From Icerya purchasi (Eukaryota; Arthropoda; Insecta; Hemiptera; Monophlebidae), in NCBI GenBank assembly GCA_039619475.1, contig CM077115.1, forward strand, positions 300,887,756 through 300,951,755: a stretch of DNA of 64,000 bases. The letters are read 5' to 3'. The notes beneath the pieces are model-generated. The model searched no databases and was not told the origin of the DNA. It saw only the letters and a program-made list of their open reading frames with translations. Positions 55,440 to 64,000 of this stretch are shown piece after piece. The position numbers were made by a program, and so were the translations under genes. Each line of letters begins with the position of its first letter. The first letter of the stretch is position 1.

Positions 55440-56669
55440 AGGAGAATTACAAAAAAAAAAAAATAATTTTTTACTAACTTTTTCTTTATTTTATTATTTA
55501 ATTTTATAATAAAACCCGATATGTGCACATTCTTTAACTAAACGATTTTTCTTTATACTTGCTGACTGCGTGCATGAACTCCGCGTTTAAGAAACAGGCA
55601 TATATGTCTTAGAATCACACTAAATTGTTCTTATTAATTTCCTATTTATTATTTTTTTTTTTTTTAATGTGCCTACCGATGGAAAACACTTTTCTATATT
55701 TTAGTACATTTTTGTAATTATTATTAATGTAGCATTATTTAAATGATAAAAATATTGGAACTAATGAAATAATTGACATTTTATTCAACTTGCTTCAGAA
55801 TAAGTACTTTGTCTTCTCGTTTTTATTCTATTTACTTTTCTTTTTTGGTATATACCACTTCAAAAGTTAATTTTTTGCTATAAAGGGAAAATTATCATTT
55901 TTACCAGTGACGAGGAACAGCGAACCTAATGGACCACCGACACTGTTGTGAGAATAAACCCAGCTGTGGTTTTCATAATTAATCCTCGGACACGGACTAA
56001 AGCTGAAAAAGAAACCGCCTCAACCAGCACCGAACGTATAGACGATGGTGCTGATCTGCGTTAGACGGTTGTTTTCTGGCATTTCTAATGTGTGTCAACT
56101 AGAATGAATTATTGTTATTAATTGGTTTCCGTTCGTTGCGAGGTTTATGTTCGGAAATTGAAAACTAATGAAACATTTTTCCTCCCCTCATCCACTTTGA
56201 CGGTATTCAAGGGCTGCGAACGGGTCGGCGAAAAATTTAAGGTAGCAACAAAAGACCTAATAAGCAAATGAAATGGAGATGGGTATCAATTTCACGGTAA
56301 AATGAAACGAAAATAAAAGTAAATAACCTTCAGCACCTGTGAAAACAAAGAAAGTGTATTCTCCATTCGCGACTTATAAATATTTACCGAGTAAACAGTC
56401 GCAGATCACACTATGGTTTTTGAATTTTGATTTTTAAATTTGATTTTCCATTTTCGGATGCGCAGAGAACGTCAATACCGTTCTCCCTTGTCTTCTGAAT
56501 TTTTTCTCAGAGATATAATCGGCACGTATAAAATGCTGTTTTTTGGAAAAAAACGTACCGCGATGACTAACAACAGTTTTTTAAATTCTAATTTACTTTA
56601 GCGTCTTTTTTCTCGTTTTCTGCCACTTCGAAGTAAATATTCTAGGCGCACACCCACATACACCTCCCT

Positions 56670-56717
<48 letters not shown>

Positions 56718-57900
56718 TATATATAGATATATATTACATGTAGAATTAGATATATAGATACAGAGACATATATGTACTGATAGATTAGGCTGTTTTTCTG
56801 TGCATGAAAATGGGTAAAAATGTTTGTTTTTCCGAATGGTGTAGCTCTGACAACCCGTATCATATTGAGAAACGCAATTTCTCGAATGCGACGCAACGGG
56901 AACTAAGGTAGTTTATTGTGTAGGCTAAGTTTATTAAAGCAGGGCAAACCTGAGGAGAGACGGTGTTTTGACGTTCCGGAATGTCTAGAATGTTAACGAA
57001 AACGAGGATACGGCTCTTTTCCTTCCAGCATAACCCTCCACTGACCTACTGTGGAAAAGTTTTTTTCTTTTTTTCCTTTTATTTTTATGCTTATACTAAT
57101 TTCATGGCTGCTAATCTTTCACGCGTGCCGCTTTAAAGCAAAAAATTAAAGTCGTTAATACTACACGTTATTGTATATCGTTTTATCAAAATTCACCGAT
57201 GTTTACTGTTGTTAAGTTATTCAAAATAATATCGGCAAAAAAACAACTAAACAGTAATATTGGTGTTTCAACATTAGCCGAAATAATCATAGAAATAACA
57301 TTACTATTTGACTTTTTACAATTCAGGACTGTGTTATTTTATTACCATTGCGAATACGGGATTTCCAATTTCCTAAAAATTTTCGAAGGAAAATACTGGA
57401 AAATGATTATTGTTCGCGCTTTTGTATTGTTTTTCTTTTGCTAAAAACCTATTTTGAAAAAAAAAAAAAAAAAACATAGCGCGAGGAGATCAACAAAATC
57501 AAATTGGCATCAGAACAGGAAAACTGTTTCAAATTTCATATGCGGTTTCAATTGGAACAGATATATATATATAGTCACAGGTAGTTTGAAGTGATAAAAG
57601 TATATTCAGGTACATAAGACGCACAAACATTTTCTCAACGGAACATTATCCTAATGAAAATGTATCTATAAGCAATCGCCAATTACAGCGGGAAATAATT
57701 GATCAAAAGGTTAGCTGAAGAAGGAAATGTAAAAGATAGGTATAGAGTTATATTGCATAGAAAATTACGCCAATAGCTTATATACCTTGGTATTTTGTTT
57801 TCCTTTAATTTGTGGTGTTCAGTAAATTACTTTTTAATTTATATTCTTTGTTACATAATTAACAACTGGTTGTTTTTGATATTATGTCCAAACACAGTTG
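55440..57900. other. No gene recognised; (TA)n at 56673-56715
   Basis: AT-rich spacer with poly(A) at 55449-55461 and 57458-57474 and a (TA)n array. An 81-codon frame at 57199-57444 is hydrophobic but has no motif and ends just before the A run. Confidence 0.35.
56672..56716. repeat. (TA)n microsatellite
   Basis: About 22 TA units continuing into imperfect ATATAGATAT repeats to 56735. Confidence 0.95.
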
Positions 57901-57904
57901 TGAC

Positions 57905-58231
57905 CATGGGCGTCGGCAGCAGGGGGAGAGATGTCCCCCCTGGAGCTTTGAAACTTTTTAATCAACTGGCCATGATGAGTATTCATAGGCGCGTAATCAT
58001 GGACAATTTTTAGAAGACTTTTATAATAAAGTAGTAGAACAATTTGCCAGAAACCCACGAAAATTATGTTTTAATTAAGATTTTATTCTTGTTTAATAAA
58101 ATATTACGGCTTTAAAACTTATAAATTTTATTTTTCCTATATCTCATATCCTCTTTCTATCATCTCCCCCCCCCCCCATCTGGCGGCTGAAACTCATCCG
58201 CCCCCCGGTTCATCGGCTGGCGACGCCCTTG
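57905..58231. mobile_element. hAT-type MITE, 327 bp
   Basis: Terminal inverted repeats CATGGGCGTCGGCAGC (57905-57920) and, read inward from the right, CAAGGGCGTCGCCAGC (58231-58216) match at 14 of 16 positions. The 8-bp flanks GTTGTGAC (57897-57904) and ATTGTGAC (58232-58239) agree at 7 of 8, the duplication length of hAT elements. The ends are G/C-rich (AGGGGGAGAGATGTCCCCCC on the left; a C13 run and CCCCCC on the right), the middle AT-rich; no transposase. It is a different family from the hAT at 43.2 kb. Confidence 0.85.
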
Positions 58232-58509
58232 ATTGTGACACATTCAGTTTGATGTGATCCGTTATTTTTATAAGCTTTGATATTATATTAATCACGGGAT
58301 TTTAATAAGCTCCTCAAATGACCGTTTTGGTGTAAGTTGTAACTGACATTATTAAAAAAATCAGACATTTTTTACATATCCATATGTACATGCGAAAACA
58401 CACACACACACAATATCATCATCATCAAAACCCACTCGAAACTGAATATGAGCTCTCCGCAAATCAATTTCTATGTTTATGTCTCGCATGTGAGATCAGG
58501 CCTATTCGA

Positions 58510-60030
58510 TGAGTTACTGTAACATAAGCTGGCGAGCTGAATCCTCGAGCAGTATTATTATTGTCGGCACGGAGGTTTTTCTTTTCTTAGTCAGTTTACA
58601 TTCTGTCATTTCGGTCACCGTGTTTGCCCATTTTTTGTGATCTTGAGCGCCACTTTCCCAGTTATCAATCTTCGGTTTAATCTCCAATCTTTTTAGATCG
58701 TTGACAATGACGTCTTTGCCTCTCGAGCGAACGTCTACCATTTTCCAGAACTTCGTACGTCATTATTTTCGGCATGCGATCTTCCTCCATCCGTAGCACA
58801 TGGCCCGCCCAGGTCACCTCTCTAATATTTGTTCTATTGATCGACACGCTGTCCTAGACTGCGCTTCTTCATGTGATGTGTGGTCCGTCCATTTTACCTC
58901 CGAAGAATTCTTCGAAGGAACCTAATGATGAAACACCTCAATTTTTTTCTGAATTGCTTCTTTGTTACTGTCCATGTTTCGCTTCCGTATAAAACGGCTA
59001 TTTCCGTGACAATCGAAATATTCTTGTCATTGTAAACGCGACCCCAAAGTCTACTGTAGGTGGCGCTCGCACTTCTAAGCCGTGATGAAATTTTCTTAAT
59101 CCAATGTAGCGTTCTTGTTTACCACACTACCGAAATATTTGAAATCACCCACCAATCGAATTTTGTTTCCATTTACCTGCATGCCCCCTTTATGTTACCG
59201 TTAATTTGCATAATTTTCGTCTTGTTGAAATTTATGTCTAGTCCAAAATCCTTGAAAAGTCTTATCGGTAACAATTACACACAATCGTCTGCGTATTGAA
59301 GGCTCGTTAATGTGAAAAATCCTGTTAGCCGCTTTGAGATAAATTTAGTTTCTCTTTGTTTCCTTCACTTCGTCGTTCTGTTGTCGTCTCTGTTATTCCC
59401 TAGCGCTTTTAAGCCATACTTTATTATCTTCCTCCCGTTTTCATTTTTCGTTGGTTGCCTCTCCATATTGTCCTATCCACTCGAACGAAGAGCATGTTTG
59501 CGATGCGGACCATGTGTTCATTAAGTGTTCATCTCTTTCTGCTGAGTGCTCTGCTTTCTATTCCATTTTATTGATACTCGGTCTTCCTACTTCATATTGC
59601 ACCTCTCTTTTCTTTCTCCACACATTGTTCCCATTATATTAATTACTTCCTCCTGACAACATTTGATATCGTATGAAGATATAATTGACTCCTTCCTATT
59701 CTAATTGTTTCTGAGTAAAGGTCCCCGGTTGACAAACCCAAAAAAAAAAAAGAGATAAATTTGGTCAGGTTGTATAGCCCACCATCGAAGCGGAATTTAA
59801 ACTTGTTACCTGCACTGAGTACGCGCTGGTTGAATATCTAACGTATGATACTCATGTAAAAGTTAAAAAGTGTAAGCGCTAATACAGAGCCCTGTTTAGC
59901 TCTCGAATGGCTGGTTAAACCCGCGTCACATATTATAGTTGTTTTTGCGTGCTCGTAGAATTGTAACATGCACAGCATTTTTGTCAGACGGCCTAGTTTC
60001 CGCTCTACAGTTCAGCACTCTGGTATGATG
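58510..60030 (-). pseudogene. RTE-clade LINE E, polymerase to C-terminus (split)
   Basis: Minus strand, 5' to 3': MLCMLQFYEHAKTTIICDAG, KQGSVLALTLFNFYMS, FRFDGGLYNLTKFIS (59990-59765); then the inserted LINE B tail; then KRLTGFFTLTSLQYADDC (near 59300, catalytic YADD), DINFNKTKIMQINGN, SRLRSASATYSRLWGRVYND, VLYGSETWTV and, in the last open frame (58741-58514), RSRGKDVIVNDLKRLEIKP with DNWESGAQDHKKWA. GVKQGCVLAPTLFNL and FRTDGxLFNL are RTE signatures. The frame across the insertion is continuous once one target-site duplication is removed. Other frameshifts kill it. Confidence 0.75.
59349..59751 (+). mobile_element. LINE family B tail inserted in RTE E
   Basis: Flanked by GAGATAAATTTAG (59336-59348) and GAGATAAATTTGG (59752-59764), 12 of 13 positions equal. 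The insert holds the end of ORF2 (CDADHVFIKCSSLSAECSAF near 59495, with GLPTSYCTSLFF) and a 3' untranslated region ending GTTTCTGAGTAAAGGTCC, CCGGTTGACAAACCC and 12 A. It has the best-preserved family terminus in the window. 5'-truncated, as usual for target-primed insertion. Confidence 0.9.
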
Positions 60031-60039
60031 CATTGATTA

Positions 60040-61800
60040 GACAGTTTGGCTCGATTTGCAGTACTGATCTAAAATATTTTTCATTCTTCCAAACGCTATC
60101 TATCCGAGCTGTATTCTTCTTTTAACTTCCCGTATATGACCGTTTTTTACACTTGTCTAATGGTTTACCTAAGTATATGAAGACATCGACTTTTTCTGCG
60201 GGACTTTGTTCTAAACTTACGTTTATGTTGTTTTCTTCAACTTATCCATATTTCACTGTATTTGTTGTTGATACACATTGTTAACATTTTCATCATAATT
60301 ATCCATATTTCACAATCTCCTTTTTTCCAGGTTTATTCTTAATCCAATTTCTTTCAGCATTTTTAAAATTCAAGTATCATTTTCTGAAGCTGCGTTTGAG
60401 TTTTTTTGCTATTAGTACGATATCATCGGTAAAACGAAGATTTTTTTTTATCTTTCCTACCCTGGGCGCGCCAGCGGCCTTGAATCAACAACATGAAAAA
60501 TTAAGAGATATAACTAAATAGCCAGACGGTCAGAAATGGAAAAGACAAAAGACAGCAGCAACGGAATGAAAGCAATGGGAAGGATATAGGTAGCGTTAAA
60601 AGGAGTAGGAAGACCGAAAGCTAAAAGTTGGGCGTATAGAGCGTTCGTTAGAGAGTGCAGAACATTCGAATAGGATGTGATTTGAGTCACAAATACAAGA
60701 AAGCTCAGAAACGTAAAGAGAGCAGAAAGGAGAAAGAGCTAAAGAAAAACGAAAGCGAGAAGAGGGGAGTAGAGAATGATTGATTCTAAGCCTAATTAAG
60801 GATACAACAGTGGAACGACAACAGGTAGGAATAGATTGAAACCAAGGCATAAGAATAATGATTAGAGAATGAAGATGGATACATGTCCAAACAAAGTCTG
60901 GAATGATTAGAGCGTGATAGGGAAAGAATGTCTGAGGAGAGTCAAGGAAAGGACCAATGCGGACGGCTGAGCGAGCTAAAGAGTAGGCTGAGTCATTGCC
61001 CTCAATATTGGAATGACTAGAGACCCATAGAAAGTCTATGAGAATGGAGCGGAACGAGAACAAAGAGAAGGAAGATGATTTACGTACTTCATATTTGTCC
61101 TATTGGTTTCCCATTGTAGATTTCTTAATTCAACGGCATAGCATTAAATGGCATCGGTGAAATCACCTTGTCTTACTCCTTTTCGTATCTGGAATTTCTC
61201 TGTTATTACGTCGTATATTTGTAAAGCGGAGGAAAAAAAAAAAAACTTTTCCAAGTGTCTTCCAATCTAAATGTTGTATTCTTCGAATTTTTCTATTAAT
61301 GCCGTTAATGTGATTTGTAGTTTTGTAATTTTTTCTAAATCCTGCTCGTTCTATTGGTTGCTCGTTATACAGTGCTTCAAGTCTTTACTTGATATAATTT
61401 GAGTAAAAAGTTTATAGAGGGCAGATAGTAACTAATTAACCCATAATTTTTAAAATTTGTCTTATCGTCCTTCATATGTTATCAGGATTGTAATCGAGTT
61501 TTTTTAATTTTTCCGGTACAGTTTTCTTTTCGTGCCATCTTTAATTGTAATAATTCGGATATTATCGGGTTTTTTTTCGTCTTCTTTCATTTCAAAAAGA
61601 ATTTGGCGCTCTCTCGTTTGTGCGGCCTAATATTTTCCACTACACAGCAAAATGTATAATCATTATGCTTTATTATACTGTTACTAATTTCTGTTCAATA
61701 ACGCTTATAATACCGACTTTTATTATTTTCATTTCTTGGCGTAAAACATCCAATTTTCCAGACTGAAATAGACTACGCACATTCCAGATATTTCAATTGG
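60040..61800 (-). pseudogene. RTE-type LINE F, endonuclease start to polymerase (split)
   Basis: Minus strand: WNVRSLFQSGKLDVLRQEMK (61790-61730) is the start of an APE-type endonuclease of an RTE element. FQIRKGVRQGDFTDAI and VELRNLQWETNRTNMKY (61190-61090) are the block before the catalytic site. After the inserted LINE B (60455-61085) comes GKIKKNLRFTDDIVLIAKKL (60465-60405, catalytic FTDD), then GLRINLEKRRL and KVDVFIYLGKPLDKC (near 60190). At about 60040 it abuts RTE E. Most of the endonuclease is deleted or unrecognisable. It belongs to a different RTE family from E by sequence. Confidence 0.65.
60455..61085 (-). mobile_element. LINE family B, RNase H to 3' end, inserted in RTE F
   Basis: The minus-strand frame 61063-60596 is open for 155 codons: IDFLWVSSHSNIEGNDSAYS and LARSAVRIG (RNase H last block, with Asn-Asp-Ser where GNExAD is usual), VVSLIRLRINHSLLPSSRFR, then CICDSNHILFECSALSNERS, the C-terminal knuckle. 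The 3' untranslated region ends in CCGCTGGCGCGCCCAGGGTAG near 60460, a variant of the family terminus. The polymerase frame of RTE F resumes on both sides. The exact ends and target-site duplication could not be fixed. Confidence 0.75.
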
Positions 61801-62470
61801 TATAATCTTAAATAGTTTATTTTTATTACAGAGTAATTTGAGATTCTGTTTGCTGAAATTATCAACTATCGAAATATAATTACGAATGTAGCAGGCAACT
61901 AAAAATTGAATGTGATAATTTATTTATTTACAGTAGGGTTTTCGAATCAATCAGTTCTGAAGACGATGCTACATGCAAGTATTATTGTTATGTACAATTC
62001 TTTATTATTCGCTACATCTGCAATTATATTTTCTTTAATAGTACGCATTTAATTACATTAAGAAAAAAAAAAAATTAATGTAAATTCCAGTACCAATGTT
62101 GACTTTGCTAATTTTATCAGCCTCCGAGATAAAATAAACAAGAATTTACCGTGGCGCAGAAGACATTCAGAAATGCCTGGTCTAAATTACGTACAATTTT
62201 ACGAGATTTACGGCTATTTATTCCTGTGAGATGGACAACGTCGTTTGAATGTATCGGTTAGCGGTTGGCCGGAACTAACCGATTACGAGTTAAAGTGTTA
62301 CTTATAAGATGGCTATGAGTTGGCGTTTGCCCCAAGAGGCATATGTTCTTTTACGGCATTGTTACTCGATGTATATCTGAAGAGTACTGAGGCGGAAGTG
62401 AGGTGTTAAACAGAATTCATAAAAACAGAAAATATCCTAACAAAACTGCTTCGATCGGGCCAATTTATGA
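61801..62470. other. No gene recognised
   Basis: AT-rich spacer; no motif. Confidence 0.4.
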
Positions 62471-62473
62471 AGT

Positions 62474-62745
62474 GTAAAGTAAAGTAAGTCTTGACAGGGC
62501 GTTGGGGATTGCGGAATTAAGCTTTTCATAATGTACTAAGCATAATGGATCTAAAGAGAATATCGGTGTCAGTTCCTTTCTCAAAGGATTCGGCTCTAGT
62601 ATCCCAGATTTCTCTGGTACACAAATATTTTAGGCCAGGTAAACTGGGTACACCTGGGAACGATTCGGATCTGGAATGAGACAAGTCTCGATAACCTATG
62701 ACTTCTCTGATTTGGTAGGCAAGCACCTTAACCACTATCGCGCTA
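62474..62745 (-). mobile_element. tRNA-derived SINE, copy 2
   Basis: Shares with copy 1 the 3' end (CTTACTTTACTTTACA on the minus strand), the body (AGAGAAATCTGGGATACTAG; AAGGAACTGACACC) and part of the head (GTGGTTAAGGTGCTTGCC). The region of the A box has lost several bases and the B box is not clear, so the promoter is broken. A segment of about 50 bp (62625-62690) has no counterpart in copy 1. Confidence 0.7.
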
Positions 62746-62749
62746 CTTA

Positions 62750-63035
62750 ATTTACAAAGTGCATATCCATAAAGTGAGAAAATACGCTTGCGATGGAGTA
62801 AATAATAGACAAAAAAGTTTATGTTTGCACTAAGAGTTCTTTTAAATCGAATAAAACTGTCCTATTTTCAACGATTATTAATTAATAATTAATCGAAGTT
62901 AAAAAATAAATAAATAACCGAAGCAAATAAAATTTATCGGACTGTCATCCGCGAACAACATAGATACAAATGCCACACTCAGTTGCTGAATACTAACTCC
63001 GATAATTTTTATATTGCCTTATTTTTTCATTCCAC
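62750..63035. other. No gene recognised
   Basis: AT-rich spacer before the LINE fragment. Confidence 0.4.
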
Positions 63036-63039
63036 CTGC

Positions 63040-64000
63040 AAATAAATCCCAAATAGAATCTCAATAATTAATAATCTAAAAATTCATAAGGCACCTGGAT
63101 GGGACGAAATTAGGGTTAAAGATATAGAAAAAAACCCAACCATATTTATTCCCATTTTGACGAACATGGTCAACTATTCTATAAAGGAAGCTAACACTTC
63201 TGATGGACTGAAAAGCGGCATTGTCATACCGATATATAAAAAAGGGACTGCAAATTCAATTTGAAAATTATCGTTCAATAACAATTAGCTAAAATATTAG
63301 AACATTACATCGATAAACATTAAAGAAATTATGTGTTGAAAACAACAACTTACTTTGTGAAAATCAACACAGTTTTAGAGAAAAAAGATCTACGATAGTA
63401 TTACTAAGATCGATTGTGAGTAAGATAAATACGGGATTGCCGATTGGAAAACAATTTCTAATTACATTTATTGACCTATCTAAAACGTTCGACTTAGTTG
63501 ACCATGAATAATTACTGATTAAAGATTTAGAAACTTTTCAGGATGCATATGTTTGGCATTTATCGACGTTGATTGTCATTGTTTTTCCATCCTTGGTATA
63601 GCTTTGTCAGATTCCATTCCTTGTGACTCCTAATTTCTTATATTTACACGTGTTGATGGGTGATCGTCCGCTGCTGACAAGCCCAGGGGAAAACCCAAAC
63701 AAGGAAAAAATATAATAAAATTTGGGTATTATAAATAATCAGCTAAAGTGGTTTAAGAATTACATAAACAATAGGAAAAGTATAGTAAAAATCGCAGTGA
63801 ATAAAAGTACGGAAAAAACTATTCAATATAGAGTAGGTCAGGGCACCGTATTGGCCTCTATTCTCTTCTTAATTTACACTAACTCGTTACATAAGCATAT
63901 TAAAAATGCAAAGATATATGTGTTTTCCGATGATATTGCCTTATTAATGGAGCATAAAAATTTAGAGATGGCGGAAAGATTATTACAAGAGGATATAGAT
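63040..64000 (+). pseudogene. CR1-like LINE (family D), polymerase, runs off the window
   Basis: Plus-strand reverse transcriptase: HKAPGWDEIRVKDIEKNP, GIVIPIYKKGT, NYRSITIS-like and QHSFREKRSTIVLLRSIVSK, LITFIDLSKTFDLVDHE (near 63470, first catalytic Asp), then an inserted LINE tail, and then GIINNQLKWFKNYINNRKS, RVGQGTVLASILFLIYTN and VFSDDIALLMEH (near 63925, catalytic FSDD). It is very similar to the LINE at 45.3-46.1 kb (RVPQASNLAPILFIIYING; FADDIAIVTAH), so both are one family. Several stops. The 3' part lies beyond 64000. Confidence 0.75.
63541..63712 (+). mobile_element. Short LINE B-like tail inserted in the polymerase
   Basis: The polymerase reading stops at KDLETF (63538) and resumes at GIINNQ (63722). 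In between is non-coding sequence ending in CGTCCGCTGCTGACAAGCCC, AGGGGAAAACCC and an A-rich tail. The end resembles the LINE B terminus (GGTTGACAAGCCCAAAA) and especially the copy at 60460 (CCGCTGGCGCGCCCAGGG). Boundaries are deduced from the host frame; a clear target-site duplication was not found. Confidence 0.6.

Overview
This window looks like nuclear DNA of an insect, probably a hemipteran-like species, though the order cannot be fixed from sequence alone. It is AT-rich and full of (TA)n, (AAT)n and poly(A)/poly(T) runs. It carries one insect odorant-receptor-type gene, and almost everything else recognisable is transposable element. The mix of non-LTR clades (I, R1, RTE, Jockey, CR1-like), Penelope-like pieces, hAT DNA elements, a Ty3/Gypsy relic and a tRNA-derived SINE is typical of arthropod intergenic DNA. 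There is no bacterial-style operon, CRISPR array or prophage.

Layout. 0.2-0.8 kb: a 410-bp palindromic repeat, with a sister copy at 28.6-29.0 kb. 1.3-2.9 kb: a Penelope-like 3' end and an R1-like reverse transcriptase (RT) fragment. 3.1-6.8 kb: a decayed I-clade LINE with a tiny nested insertion. 8.7-10.1 kb: a MITE-like element and a stack of inverted repeats holding two hammerhead-ribozyme-like motifs. 11-17.5 kb: pieces of LINE family B and an R1 LINE, with a younger LINE (A) inserted. 17.6-23.3 kb: an essentially intact two-ORF I-clade LINE. 23.9-36.7 kb: RTE, Jockey and I-clade relics. 37.5-38.8 kb: a single-exon odorant receptor. 39-46 kb: RTE and Penelope pieces, then a CR1-like LINE split by a 2.1-kb hAT element. 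47-51.7 kb: a Gypsy integrase relic, a LINE B copy and a Jockey RT. 53-58 kb: an (ATT)n array, a SINE, an I-clade tail and a hAT MITE. 58.5-61.8 kb: two RTE relics, each interrupted by a LINE B copy. 62.5-64 kb: a second SINE and a CR1-like RT running off the end.

Insertion order can be read in several places because the split host element keeps its reading frame, or a target-site duplication is visible. LINE A (13977-16884) lies in a LINE B copy, flanked by AGACGTTTAA. The hAT element (43216-45341) lies in a CR1-like LINE, flanked by RTAGTACC. A LINE B tail (59349-59751) lies in an RTE, flanked by GAGATAAATTTRG. A 65-bp insert (3117-3181) is flanked by AACGTTACTGGG. Only the two ORFs at 17.7-23.2 kb and the odorant receptor are long open frames without breaks.

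The nearest thing to an unusual system is the recurrent hammerhead-ribozyme-like motif (9.76, 9.98, 38.97 and perhaps 1.32 kb) embedded in inverted repeats. With separate Penelope-like protein fragments nearby, it suggests Penelope-type pseudo-LTRs or a non-autonomous derivative. That is an inference; folding, covariance and genome-wide copy searches would settle it.
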